A DNA stretch of 64,000 nt from Stentor roeselii (Eukaryota; Ciliophora; Heterotrichea; Heterotrichida; Stentoridae): NCBI GenBank assembly GCA_006503475.1, contig RSEH01000139.1:62001-126000 (forward strand). The letters run 5' to 3'. The notes beneath the pieces were generated by a model, which was given only the letters and a program-made list of their open reading frames with translations, did no database searches and was not told the origin of the DNA. Made by a program: the position numbers and the translations under genes. Of the stretch, positions 1-9,054 are shown piece by piece. Every line of letters begins with the position of its first letter. Positions within the stretch are counted from its first letter, which is position 1.

Positions 1-245
1 AAAACAAATTTCTTAGAAACCTTTAAAATGCGAGGAGAGGTCACCACTGTGTTTGTCTTCAATTTAGGTAGTCTCAAAGCTCCTGATACACAAACAGGAA
101 GAAGCCTGCTCGGCCTGTTTGGACTGAGAAGTTTAAAAGGGTCAGCTTTAAGCGAGGCAAAGTTCTTACTGGGAAAAAGAGCCTGTTGGAAGAGTTTCGA
201 CTGCTCCTGAGGCTTCAACTGTTCTAAATATTTTGGCGATTCCAT
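1..245 (-). CDS. Partial gene, N-terminus of an unrecognised protein
   Basis: A reading frame opens at an ATG on the minus strand (positions 245-243) and stays open for 81 codons to the left edge of the window, so only the N-terminus is visible. The start is preceded by an A/T-rich TTAATT tract like other starts here. The residues (MESPKYLEQLKPQEQ..., then a basic, proline- and serine-containing stretch) match no family I recognise. It is divergent from the gene at 334 with 88 bp between the two start codons. Two other open frames overlap it, but their residues look less protein-like and they lack this start context. The call rests on frame length and context only. Confidence 0.55.
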   Translation of the reverse strand, partial: MESPKYLEQLKPQEQSKLFQQALFPSKNFASLKADPFKLLSPNRPSRLLPVCVSGALRLPKLKTNTVVTSPRILKVSKKFV

Positions 246-333
246 AATTAATACATTCAAAAACTGATAAATTAACAACACCCTGGTCAAACCACTTTTC
301 TTTCTCAAAGTTCAGTAAAGACTTAAAATTAAT

Positions 334-987
334 ATGAAAAAAAACCTGATTTCTATTCAAAGAAGCAAATCAATGCCGAAGTTCCAGTCAAAGTCCTCAT
401 CTCGCATCCCAAGTCCAGAAAAATCAAAAGAAAAGTACAGAACTGCTATAAAAGCACTTCGGTCTTCGAAATTTTCTCAACTTTTCACGAGAGTGTCTCA
501 CAATGACACACTTTTAAAGAACTATCGAGATTTTCGCTTTACAAGTAAACAAAAAAAGATGAATTCAGCCTCGTCTTGTGAAGGACTCGATATAAGAAAA
601 CATCCTAGCAAGAAAATTTTAATTAAAAGACAAAAAACTTTAGAAAATTTCAACGATTTGATTGAAAAATGCAAAGTTGTTAGAAGCAAAGTTCAAAATT
701 CTCAGGTTGTTGAAGAATGCAAACAATTTAATGTTGATCTTGGAAGATTGAAAAAAAATATTGAAAAGATTCAGGTTGATGAAGACTCAAGAAGGAAAAT
801 TCATTCGAAAACTGAAAAAATGCTGAAAAAAGACTCGAAAAGACTTAGGAATCAAATAGAGTTTAGTGAAAGGAAAAGTAATCAGAAATGTTGTATTTGG
901 AAACACAGGTCGGGGTTTTTAAATAGAAAAACTGATAAATTAATTGCCGATATTCAGATTAGGCTTAGACATAACGAATTTGAATAG
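334..987 (+). CDS. Basic coiled-coil-like hypothetical protein, 217 aa
   Basis: Complete single-exon frame starting at an ATG preceded by TTAAAATTAAT. The product is very Lys/Arg/Ser-rich, with a disordered N-terminal third (SKSMPK, SRIPSPEKSKEK) and a likely helical region of charged heptad-like sequence from about residue 90 to 190. No catalytic motif, signal peptide or membrane segment is visible. It faces the 1022-1795 gene tail to tail with 34 bp between stops. Cytoskeletal or centriolar proteins of ciliates often look like this, but nothing in the sequence proves that role. Confidence 0.7.
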   Translation: MKKNLISIQRSKSMPKFQSKSSSRIPSPEKSKEKYRTAIKALRSSKFSQLFTRVSHNDTLLKNYRDFRFTSKQKKMNSASSCEGLDIRKHPSKKILIKRQKTLENFNDLIEKCKVVRSKVQNSQVVEECKQFNVDLGRLKKNIEKIQVDEDSRRKIHSKTEKMLKKDSKRLRNQIEFSERKSNQKCCIWKHRSGFLNRKTDKLIADIQIRLRHNEFE

Positions 988-1021
988 GAATGATATTTTT
1001 CGAGAGGGTTAGAGGAATATG

Positions 1022-1795
1022 TCAATTTAGGGAACTTACTGGCCGAGAAGGGAGAATATGGAGGGTACCTTCTATTAATTCTATTCTTGTTATCATTTTT
1101 TTTAGATCTAGCTCGTCTCCGCAGATTTCTTGGACTTCACAGGGAAGTAAATGAAGCATTAGACGGTCTGGCATAGCTAAATCAAAAGCAACAATTCTAA
1201 AATTATCTGAATTTTTGTATATTTCAACTAAAAAACTTCTTCCATTCAATATTTTTCCCTGTCTCATTAAAAGTTTCCCTGAATTTTTCAAACTTGGAAC
1301 ATTTTTCTTCAATGAAGATGAAGTTGAGCTCATTTGTCTCTTCAGCTTTCCAATCAAAGGAAATTCAGAAATATTCGATAAATACTTTTCAGTTTTTTTT
1401 CTGTGATCATTCAAACTGTCAAGGCGATAAAATGATTCTTTTCTTTTAATTCTCTCAAAAAGACTTGAGTTTTCCTCATTTATTTCTTTCATTCGAGTTT
1501 TTCTTGCAGTTTCGTTGAGGCTTTTTTTGTGGCTGATCCTCTTGAATGAGCTGGTTTTATTTTTGATTTTAAGCATTTTTTCATAAAGAATCCGGTTTTC
1601 TCTTTCGATTTCGGTGCATTTTTCTGATTATTTCATACCTTCTAAGAGCTGAACCTTTTTGGCATTGGTGACCCGGCAAGTCGAAAGAGGAGACAAAGAA
1701 TTAACAACAGCTTTACTCGACTTAACTCTCTTATCATGTCCAATCTTCCTCTGAAACTCCTCCCTCCTAAACACGACCTTATTTCCCTGATACAT
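1022..1795 (-). CDS. Small basic protein with Hemingway/CFAP97-like helix, 252 aa, one intron
   Basis: Two exons (1795-1639 and 1623-1022) joined by a 15-nt intron give a 252-residue protein. The splice is phase 1 and restores one frame from the ATG at 1795. Residues near the junction read KKVQLLEEKCTEIERENR, continuing ILYEKMLKI, which resembles the 'E-x-E-N-x-x-L-x-x-K-M' helix of CFAP97/KIAA1430 (Hemingway) proteins associated with cilia and flagella. That is a resemblance seen by eye, not a search result. The C-terminal 80 residues (GRSFLVEIYKNSDNFRIVAFD...) look like a compact beta-rich segment. It lies 31 bp downstream of the Rab gene on the same strand. Confidence 0.72.
1624..1638 (-). 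other. 15-nt intron
   Basis: Minus-strand sequence GTATGAAATAATCAG, with GT-AG ends and an A at position 10. Its removal joins two open frames of the 1022-1795 gene in phase 1; retention gives an early stop. Confidence 0.85.
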
Positions 1796-1826
1796 ATTAT
1801 AATAATCCCTTAATTCTACTAATCAT

Positions 1827-2461
1827 CTAGCAACACCCTTTCTTCGCCGGCTGCTGAGTAGGTCTAATATGAATATGAGGAACATTTTCCGCTTTCTCTT
1901 CTTTCTTATTCAAGTTTTTCATATACAAAACTTCAGCAACTCTAGTAAAAGCCCTAAATACTCCCTTACATCAGAAACATTTTCCGCAGTTTTCGCAGAA
2001 GCTTCACAAAACCCATCTAAATGATTTTCCCTGACCCAGTTTTCAGCATCTACAGTTTCGACTTCCCGTTCATCATCTGCTAAGTCAACTTGATTTCCGA
2101 CTACAAAAATAACGATTTCCGGGTCAGAGTTTTGCCTGACTTCTCGAAGCCATTCTTTAAGATTGTCAAAGCTTTTCTGGACAGTGATGTCGTACATCAA
2201 GATAACGCCATGACCATTACGGTAAAAGCTTCTTGTAATTGCTCGAAAGGACTCTTGACCAGCAGTGTCCCAGATCTGAAGTTTGATGTACTTCGAGTTG
2301 ACTTTTAAGGTTTTCGAGCCGTATTCAACGCCGATCGTCACGTTGTGGTCTTCTTTGAAGTTGCCTTCAGTGAACTGGAGTAAAAAGCAAGATTTTCCTA
2401 CACCCGAGTCGCCGATAATGAGTAACTTGAAAAGAGCGTCGGGTTGTCTGAGGTTCGACAT
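1827..2461 (-). CDS. Rab2-like small GTPase with C-terminal CC prenylation signal
   Basis: Small GTPase of membrane traffic. The P-loop GDSGVGKS lies at residues 17-24. Switch I contains TIGVEYG and switch II DTAGQESFRAITRSFYR, closest to the Rab2/Rab4/Rab14 group. The guanine-specificity motif reads NQVD instead of the usual NKxD, while the last G-box, ASAKTAENV, is normal. The first exon (2461-1970) ends in a GTAAG splice donor. The downstream exon (1952-1827) encodes AFTRVAEVLYMKNL...QQPAKKGCC, a fitting Rab tail with two terminal cysteines for geranylgeranylation. Joining them needs removal of 17 nt: a good 16-nt intron plus one extra G. Read without the splice, the frame runs on only to a stop at 1919 and loses the lipidation signal. 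Confidence 0.9.
1953..1969 (-). other. Atypical 16/17-nt intron in the Rab gene
   Basis: The minus strand reads GTAAGGGAGTATTTAG (16 nt, 1954-1969) followed by one extra G at 1953. The Rab frame is restored only if 17 nt are removed, giving NVSD|AFTRV. Either the intron ends in GG, or one base is extra in this assembly or strain. Confidence 0.6.
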
Positions 2462-2496
2462 TTATTAAAGGGTAATTTAAAGCTATTTATAGAGAC

Positions 2497-4173
2497 TTAA
2501 AACAAAATAGAAGTTTCTTTGTTCCACAGTTTATCAGTCATTCTTTTCGTGATTCCTTGAATTTTCGAGTTTTCTCGAGATTTTAACATAAAGTTAGGTG
2601 GAGGACTTTTCCTCATTTGAAAAGGTTTGAAGGCCTTGGGTTTTATTTCAATTTTTAACTTTCTTGGACTTAGAGCTCTTTGAATGTCTCCTTTTGTGAT
2701 TTTTCTTGATAAAGCTTTTACGACTTTTCTTGGAGAGATCTTGGTGCCGTTGAATGATCGGGGAAAGGAAGAGTCGGCCGTTGTGAAGATGTCTTTTGTG
2801 TGTCGGAAAGGGGAAGGCGAGCGATTTTTCGGTCTTTCGTAGACCTCTTGATACATGTCGTGTTCAGTCAGTTCTTTCAATCTTTCATCAATTCTTTCAT
2901 TTTCTTTACCCAGCGCCTCTCTGATGGCTTCAAAGTAAGGAATTCGATTCACCAGGTTTTCCTTTCGAATCATAAAAACCTCAGAATTCGACGTGTTACA
3001 AATGCAGGTAAAAATCCTAAAGTCCATCCCGTTTAACACTTCATAAGCTCCAATAATTTCACCTTTTCCTTTCAGAAAAAGTCTCAATTCTCGACTTCTA
3101 AAAACAGTTTTTCGATTTTTTAAAAAATAATTTGAAACTTGTGAGACTTTTTGTTGCTTTGTAATTAAAAATTCTCCAGATTTAATAAAAAATACTTCTT
3201 TTGCTTCTTGTCCTTCTGCGAAAATGACCTGGTTTCTTTGAAAGGTGAGAAATTCGAAATAAGCAGAAATTTTAGAAATAGCTGATTTTGTCCAAGAGGT
3301 GAAAAAAGAAAGTGACTGTAAAAATTTGACTTTTCCCATCACTCGGTCATTGGCGATGTTGCCCAGGACTCTTTTGAACTGGTATTTATGAATGACTAGC
3401 AAAGCAACTCTTTCATTGGCGACTACTGTTGCGGCCCTCGGCCGATCACTGAGAAGGGCGAGTTCTCCGAAAGACCCTCCTTGTTTTAAGGTGTTGACCA
3501 GTTCGAGTTTACTTATTTCAATCTCGATGTATTCGTTGTCACTTTGTCTTATCACTTTCACTATTTCTTTTTTTTCTTTCTTGAATTTGTCTTTGAATAG
3601 ACTGGCCATTATGTGCTCGTCGCTGTCGAGTTTCTTTTTTAAAAGACTTTTTCTCTCGAATTGAAGGGTTTTTAAGATCTCTGATACTGATGCAACTGGA
3701 ATTCCTTCTCGTCTTTCTCGCTTGTCTGGAAGTTTTATTGCGTCTAGGTCTTCACTTTCTGAATCTGAATCGGAGGATTGGATTGATGATGAATTGTTAG
3801 AGGAAGTGGGTTTTTTTATGACTTGATTTGAAGAATTTGGATAGATTTGGTAGGAATCGGCTTCTGATAGCTTTACTTTTATTCGTTGAGTTGTGGGAAT
3901 CATGACTGAAAGTGAACCTTTAAAGATAATATAAAACTTTTCACCTAGTTCTCCAAAGTTAATAATAATATCATTCTCACTATATTCTTCCAGTGTCATA
4001 GTTTCACAACACTTTTCATGGACAATTGAAGAGTTATATTCTTCCGTTATTTTTTTGAAGAAAGACACATTTTCAGTTAAACTCATCAAGGTCTGGATAT
4101 TTTTCGACGTGCGGTAACGTATTGGAACTCTCAGAATAGAGTAGATTTCTTCATCTGATACTCCTGAAAACAT
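2497..4173 (-). CDS. Double cyclic-nucleotide-binding-domain protein, 558 aa
   Basis: Two cNMP-binding folds in tandem. The first starts around residue 60 (GEKFYIIFKGSLSVMI) and continues after a long insert with a phosphate-binding cassette at about 233-248, FGELALLSDRPRAATV, which keeps the Gly-Glu and the Arg-Ala-Ala that hold cAMP or cGMP in PKA/PKG regulatory domains. The roughly 120-residue insert between these halves is rich in Ser, Asp and Lys. The second fold (about 306-420, RNQVIFAEGQEAKEVFFIKSG) has no good cassette (GAYEVLNG), so it is probably structural. The C-terminal 120 residues are basic and disordered. There is no kinase, channel or PKA-R inhibitor motif, so it is better called a cNMP sensor of unknown output. 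It lies 35 bp upstream of the Rab gene. Confidence 0.88.
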   Translation of the reverse strand: MFSGVSDEEIYSILRVPIRYRTSKNIQTLMSLTENVSFFKKITEEYNSSIVHEKCCETMTLEEYSENDIIINFGELGEKFYIIFKGSLSVMIPTTQRIKVKLSEADSYQIYPNSSNQVIKKPTSSNNSSSIQSSDSDSESEDLDAIKLPDKRERREGIPVASVSEILKTLQFERKSLLKKKLDSDEHIMASLFKDKFKKEKKEIVKVIRQSDNEYIEIEISKLELVNTLKQGGSFGELALLSDRPRAATVVANERVALLVIHKYQFKRVLGNIANDRVMGKVKFLQSLSFFTSWTKSAISKISAYFEFLTFQRNQVIFAEGQEAKEVFFIKSGEFLITKQQKVSQVSNYFLKNRKTVFRSRELRLFLKGKGEIIGAYEVLNGMDFRIFTCICNTSNSEVFMIRKENLVNRIPYFEAIREALGKENERIDERLKELTEHDMYQEVYERPKNRSPSPFRHTKDIFTTADSSFPRSFNGTKISPRKVVKALSRKITKGDIQRALSPRKLKIEIKPKAFKPFQMRKSPPPNFMLKSRENSKIQGITKRMTDKLWNKETSILF

Positions 4174-4297
4174 TTACATAGAAATATGGAATAACTCTGA
4201 ATTCAGAAATTATCAAGATCAGTTAATATTCTAAAAACTTCTCCTGACCTAAACTTAATGTCTCTAATAATGCCACCCAATAATTATTCTAATTCCC

Positions 4298-5740
4298 TTA
4301 TCCAAACCTAAACTGGAACCCACCAGGGTGTCCATGTCCATGATGTCCATGGTGTCCATGGTGTCCATGATGACCATGTCCTCCACCTCCAAAGAACATC
4401 CTAAAAACTTCAGAAGGATCATGTCCTCCCCCTCCACCTTCTATTTCCGAAATATCTTCTCCATTATCATACCTCTGCCTTTTTTCAGGATTACTCAAAA
4501 TAGTATAAGCCTCTCCAATATCCTTAAATTTCTGTTCAGCAATTAACCTTTTCTCATCAGTTTCCGAGTTTTTATCAGGATGGTTCAAAAGAGCCATTTT
4601 TCTATAAGCTTTTTTTATTTCATTCTGAGTGGCGTTGACTTCAACTCCAAGAATTTTATAATAATTTTTTCTTTTCGACTTTTTTTCTTCAAGTTTCGTG
4701 AGTCGAATGGACTGTTCGAGTTCAGGGTAATGAGGTTCTTTTTCTCTAACAATGTTATAATCTTCATAAGCTTCTTTGAACTGCCCGAGATGCGTGAAAA
4801 TATGTCCTCTTCTCATATAAGCCTTAGTATATTCCGGGTTAAGACTAATAGCCTGGTTGATATCAGTGAGAGCGCTGGTATAATCACTTTTCTTCATAAA
4901 AGCCGCTGAGCGATTAGCAAGAACCGTTGAATTAAAGCTCTTATTAGCCGGGTCCTGCAATAAAAGCTTAGAATAAGATTCAATAGCTTCATCAATCTCA
5001 CCTTGCGAGAAGAGTTTATTCGCTTCTTCCTTGAGCTTCTCAATTTCCCTGTTCCTTCTAATAATCACCTTCGCAGGTTCATAGTCCGGGTCAAGTCTCA
5101 GCGCTTCCAAGAAATGCTTTTTCGCCACATCAGCGGCGCCGGTGTAATGATGAAGTTTTCCTTTAAGGACAAGGAACTCCGGGTTCGTGTTGAAAGATCT
5201 GAGCATTGACGAAGCCATTGAAAGTGCCTGGTCGGTTTTTCCACTGAGTATTAAAATTTCTAGTTTTTTTATCAGAATATCAGGCTGTTCATGAGTGCAT
5301 TCATCGACCTTGTTCAAGAAGTAAAGCGCCTGGGAATATTGTTCTTGGTCTAAACATTCTTTGTAACTTCTTAGGTCTGATTTGATTGTTTCGAGAAGTG
5401 AAAGCTGGTCAGATATGTCTGAATCGTTTGGTTTCAATGTGGAAGCTTTTTGAAGGTAATTTGTTGCTTGGTTCAAGTCTCCGAAAACGATGTAACTTTT
5501 AGAGACGTGCATCATTGCCTTGATGTTGTCAGGGTTCAGCTGAAGTGCTTTCAGACAGTCCTCGATGCATTCTTTGTACTTCCTCTGCCTAAGGAAGGCC
5601 AGGGCTCTATTGCTGAAGTAGTTTGACTCTTTGGGATTTTCTTCAATGCTCTTCGTGTACATTTCAACAGCTTTCTCGAATTCTCCTTCTTTAAAAGCAA
5701 GATTTCCTTGAGTTTTGAATTCTTCAGCAAGACTGGCCAT
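4298..5740 (-). CDS. TPR-DnaJ co-chaperone (DNAJC7-like)
   Basis: 480-residue Hsp40-type co-chaperone. About nine tetratricopeptide repeats fill residues 5-345 (starting [20 protein letters not shown]), the usual docking surface for the C-termini of Hsp70 and Hsp90. A J domain follows at about 357-425 ([20 protein letters not shown]) with the HPD tripeptide near residue 386 that stimulates Hsp70 ATPase. This order and length match DNAJC7/TPR2. The tail is unusual: a Gly-rich stretch, then a tandem Gly-His-His repeat encoded by 9-bp DNA repeats at about 4330-4377, ending in FQFRFG. It probably acts in the cytosol. The start at 5740 follows a TTAATAATT tract. Confidence 0.93.
   Translation of the reverse strand: MASLAEEFKTQGNLAFKEGEFEKAVEMYTKSIEENPKESNYFSNRALAFLRQRKYKECIEDCLKALQLNPDNIKAMMHVSKSYIVFGDLNQATNYLQKASTLKPNDSDISDQLSLLETIKSDLRSYKECLDQEQYSQALYFLNKVDECTHEQPDILIKKLEILILSGKTDQALSMASSMLRSFNTNPEFLVLKGKLHHYTGAADVAKKHFLEALRLDPDYEPAKVIIRRNREIEKLKEEANKLFSQGEIDEAIESYSKLLLQDPANKSFNSTVLANRSAAFMKKSDYTSALTDINQAISLNPEYTKAYMRRGHIFTHLGQFKEAYEDYNIVREKEPHYPELEQSIRLTKLEEKKSKRKNYYKILGVEVNATQNEIKKAYRKMALLNHPDKNSETDEKRLIAEQKFKDIGEAYTILSNPEKRQRYDNGEDISEIEGGGGGHDPSEVFRMFFGGGGHGHHGHHGHHGHHGHGHPGGFQFRFG
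4330..4377 (-). repeat. 9-bp tandem repeats encoding a Gly-His-His tail
   Basis: The plus strand shows repeated TCCATGATG/TCCATGGTG units that read as Gly-His-His on the minus strand, near the C-terminus of the TPR-DnaJ protein. A His-rich tail of this kind could bind metal ions. The copies are close enough in sequence to be prone to length change. Confidence 0.8.
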
Positions 5741-5788
5741 AATTATTAATCTAAACTTAAAAACCTTGAAAATTCCATGATTTTTTCT

Positions 5789-6592
5789 TTATTCTTCGAT
5801 TTTCAGCAGTCTTTTCGGCAAGGTTTGATTAAAACAAGTCTTCCAGTCAAGTCCCTGTGCTTTTTTTTGCAGGATTTCAATGATTGTGTTGATGTTTAAT
5901 ATTGGCTTCTGGGTCTACTTGGATCTTACTACTTTTACCTCTTCTTCAATAGGAAGTCTCACCGCTTTGAGTCCTTTCTGCACAGCGCGAGTCAAGCTTT
6001 GAGACTTTCTCTTAGTCCTGTCGACGAGTCCTCCAACAACGAAGACCGAGTCGTGATTTACTTCGTCTAGCAATGATTCAGCATCAGGGGAAAGCATGAG
6101 AACTGTTTTCCCTTCAGAGTGAAACTCGATGTCCTGATCACTGACCTCGACAAGCCACTTGTCACTGCCTTCAGCTTGAAAGCGACTTTTCAGTTCTTCA
6201 CAGGTGTTAACGCAGACGAGTTTCAAGTGAATTTTTTCGCATTTTCTTAAAAAACCGACTGATTCCGTGACTTGTTTCACTAAAGAGTTCTGCTCGATTG
6301 TGTCCATCGAGGGAAAATAGCTCAGGTCTATTAAAACCTTTATACCTTCGTTAAAGGCTCGAAGTCTTTCCTCAGCCTTTTGAGAAGCTTCAAGTCGCTC
6401 CTGCTGGATGAATGTCCGTCGTTCAGACTCAGTCATTGAACTCAGAAGTTCACATCGAGCTTGTTTTTTCTTAAGCACCGTCTTTTTTTTCATCTGGCGT
6501 TTTTTTTCCTTACTTGCCTGGTACTTCAGTTTTTTTTTCTCTTGTTTGCTGAGACGTTTGAAAGGCTCTGGATGAGAAATGCCAGGTTCCAT
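5789..6592 (-). CDS. TRM10: tRNA (guanine-9 N1) methyltransferase, TRM10 family, one intron
   Basis: 262 residues after splicing a 15-nt intron (5915-5929). After a Lys-rich N-terminal helix (KKKLKYQASKEKKRQMKKK) comes the SPOUT-type TRM10 fold: VLIDLSYFPSMD, ELKSRF, then VFVVGGLVDRTKRK near residues 186-199 and RLPIEE. This family methylates N1 of purine 9 in tRNA with S-adenosylmethionine. The exon after the intron supplies the expected C-terminal block (LNINTIIEILQKKAQGLDWK, then a Pro-Lys-Arg near the end), which supports the splice. Family members normally have an Asp in the NGLVD-type loop; here GGLVDR keeps it. It is on the same strand as its neighbours, 48 bp from the DnaJ gene start and 29 bp from the methyltransferase stop. 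Confidence 0.9.
5915..5929 (-). other. 15-nt intron
   Basis: Minus-strand GTAAGATCCAAGTAG in phase 0 of the TRM10 gene. Splicing restores the conserved C-terminal block; retention gives an immediate in-frame TAG. Confidence 0.9.
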
Positions 6593-6621
6593 GATTTACT
6601 TGAATGACTTAACTAATGGTA

Positions 6622-7320
6622 CTAAAGTTTCGTTACGATATTCACACCATCTGCCAGAGGAAGAATAAAATTCTTAACTCTTGGGTCATTCAACAACTTC
6701 AAATTAAGAGCACGAAGCGCCAAAGCATCTACATCTTCAGTGTTATCATCAGCGCAGGTACCTCCCCAAATGACATTGTCAAAAGCAATCATTCCACCAG
6801 GTCTAAGCAAAACAAGCATTTTTTCGTAGTAATCGTCATACCCGGGCTTGTCTGCGTCGATATATGCGAAGTCGAAAGTGCCTGCTTGGCCTTCATCGAT
6901 CAGCTGCTGCAAGTAGTCCTTTGCAGGACCTAAATGAAGCTCGATCTTTTCTTCAACGCCTGCAAGTTTCCAGTATTTTCGAGCTACGTTTGTGAATTCT
7001 TCGCTGATGTCCAAAGCTATCAATTTTCCTCCTGGTTTGATTCCGCGAGCGATGCTTATACAAGATGCTCCTGTGAAAACTCCAACTTCAATGCACTTTT
7101 CAGCGTTTGCTAGTTTTAGGATTGATTCAAACAATTCGCATTCTTGTCTTTGAGTGATCATCCTTGACAATAATTGGAAGAGGCTAAAAGTTTCTTGTTC
7201 TAAACTATCTCGGAGAGGGTCTGGACGGAGACCTACTTTGTTGATGTAGTTGATGGTCTTGTCGGAGAAAGGAACGATGGTTTTGAATTCTGAAACTGTT
7301 TCAACTTTTGGGTCTGACAT
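6622..7320 (-). CDS. SAM-dependent O-methyltransferase (CCoAOMT/COMTD1-like)
   Basis: 232-residue class I methyltransferase of the Methyltransf_3 (caffeoyl-CoA/catechol O-methyltransferase) family. The SAM-binding motif is EVGVFTGASCISIA at about residue 83, followed by the acidic strand end IALDISEE, then the metal and SAM site FAYIDADKPGYDDYYE near 147-162 and FDNVIWGG near 177. The two Asp residues (in IDAD and FDN) are the usual divalent-metal ligands in this family, consistent with O-methylation of a catechol-type substrate. The length is typical and complete. The actual substrate cannot be read from the sequence. The start at 7320 has an AATAA tract directly before the ATG and is divergent from the HGD gene (197 bp between starts). 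Confidence 0.92.
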   Translation of the reverse strand: MSDPKVETVSEFKTIVPFSDKTINYINKVGLRPDPLRDSLEQETFSLFQLLSRMITQRQECELFESILKLANAEKCIEVGVFTGASCISIARGIKPGGKLIALDISEEFTNVARKYWKLAGVEEKIELHLGPAKDYLQQLIDEGQAGTFDFAYIDADKPGYDDYYEKMLVLLRPGGMIAFDNVIWGGTCADDNTEDVDALALRALNLKLLNDPRVKNFILPLADGVNIVTKL

Positions 7321-7517
7321 TTATTCAACAGGGATATAACTTGAGGTATTGAGGAAAGATGAATATCTCTGTTTTTAATGAGCTTGTAGCAATATTTTTA
7401 TTTGATTAGAGATTTTATTTATTTTATGATTGACTTTTTGGTATCTGGTTATTTGTAATGACTTAGGCTTTATCGAAATTTCAACCACAAATTTCTTCCT
7501 AATTTGACTCACATAAA

Positions 7518-8810
7518 ATGTCCACTCTGAACTACCTATCCGGGTTCGGTAATCATTTCTCGAGCGAAGCAATTCCTGGGAGCCTTCCAGAAGGTCAAAA
7601 CAATCCCCAAAAGTGTCCAAAAGACCTTTACGCAGAGCAATTGACAGGAACAGCCTTCACCGCCCCACGTCATCTGAATCAAAAATCCTGGCTATACAAG
7701 CTGCGTCCAACCGTGGCAGGTCAGACAATATATAACGAGAGAAAGTCAGCTTCTTTCACAAATGACTTCGAAAGGTTCATCCTTAACCCGAGTCAAATGC
7801 GTTGGAAGGAGTTTCCATTGGTTCAAGAAACAGAAAGAGTTGATTTCATTGAAGGAATCATGACAATGGCTGGGGCAGGCGACCCGGCTTTTAAGTCTGG
7901 TCTGGCGATTTATATGTACTCTTGCAATAAAAGCATGCAAAATAAAGCTTTTTATTCATCTGATGGAGATTTCCTCATTGTTCCTCAGATGGGCATTCTT
8001 CATATCAAGACTGAAATGGGATTGCTGGATGTGGAGCCTCAAGAGATTGTTGTTATTCCGAGAGGTATTAAATTCGCTGTTGCTGTTGATGGAGTCTCCC
8101 GAGGTTACATCTGCGAAATATTTTCCGGCCATTTAAAAATCCCCGATCTGGGTCCAATAGGTGCAAACGGCCTTGCAAACCCTCGCGATTTCCTCTGCCC
8201 AACAGCCAGTTACGAAGACATCGAAGTCCCATTTAAAGTAGACACGAAATTCGGCGGAAAGCTTTTCAGATACAAGTTACCCCATTCAATATTTGATGTA
8301 GTCGCCTGGAGTGGAAACTATTATCCTTACAAATACGACCTCAGGAAGTTCAACACAATGGGAACTGTCAGCTTCGACCACCCTGATCCCTGCATTTTCA
8401 CTGTTTTGACTTGTCAAACGTTGGAACCTGGAGTTGCGGTTCTTGATTTCGTCATCTTTCCTCCGAGGTGGATGGTCGCGGAACATACTTTTAGACCTCC
8501 TTATTATCATAGGAATACTATGACGGAGTTCATGGGGAATATTGTTGGGACTTATGATGCGAAAACTGTCGGGTTTCTGCCTGGTACTGCTTCTTTGCAT
8601 TCTTGTATGGCTGGACATGGACCTGAAGCGGGAGTATTTGAAAAAGCCTCGAATGCTGAATTGGCTCCTGTGAAGTATCCTGATAATCATATGCAGTTTA
8701 TGTTTGAAACGTCGTATATGCTTAGACTTAACAAGGAATGTCTTAGGTTTATTGATGAAGATTATGTACTGTGCTGGCAAGGACTCAAGAAGATGCATTT
8801 GGGTAGTTAA
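7518..8810 (+). CDS. HGD: Homogentisate 1,2-dioxygenase
   Basis: 430-residue single-exon gene for the Fe(II) enzyme that opens the homogentisate ring to maleylacetoacetate in tyrosine and phenylalanine breakdown. It opens with the family hallmark YLSGFGNHFSSEA. The iron ligands are present: His331 and Glu337 in YYHRNTMTEF, and His367 in MAGHGPE; the catalytic-acid His288 is in DHPDP. These sit at a constant offset of four from the human numbering (335, 341, 371, 292), so there is no internal loss. The length is normal. No other tyrosine-pathway gene is adjacent. The start is preceded by ACATAAA. Confidence 0.97.
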   Translation: MSTLNYLSGFGNHFSSEAIPGSLPEGQNNPQKCPKDLYAEQLTGTAFTAPRHLNQKSWLYKLRPTVAGQTIYNERKSASFTNDFERFILNPSQMRWKEFPLVQETERVDFIEGIMTMAGAGDPAFKSGLAIYMYSCNKSMQNKAFYSSDGDFLIVPQMGILHIKTEMGLLDVEPQEIVVIPRGIKFAVAVDGVSRGYICEIFSGHLKIPDLGPIGANGLANPRDFLCPTASYEDIEVPFKVDTKFGGKLFRYKLPHSIFDVVAWSGNYYPYKYDLRKFNTMGTVSFDHPDPCIFTVLTCQTLEPGVAVLDFVIFPPRWMVAEHTFRPPYYHRNTMTEFMGNIVGTYDAKTVGFLPGTASLHSCMAGHGPEAGVFEKASNAELAPVKYPDNHMQFMFETSYMLRLNKECLRFIDEDYVLCWQGLKKMHLGS

Positions 8811-9054
8811 GGGTTTTAGGAGGTTAATTATGGACTTGTATTAAGGAACTGCTTTTTAGGTATTGACTTTTGTTTATTCTGTGAATAAATATTATTATTA
8901 TGGAGCTATTTTTTTGTGTTAATAGGGATATCAGTTTATCCTATAAAATTTTCCATATACAACAAAAACTTACTCTTAATTATAGGGCAGCCTTATCCAA
9001 CCAAACCAAAAAATACATACGACCTTAATTCTATTTAATTTTTTCAATAATAAT

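Noticed and set aside
28-360. Open frames at 28-210 (plus) and 166-360 (minus)
   Set aside because: They overlap the minus frame starting at 245, which has a better start context and a more protein-like composition.
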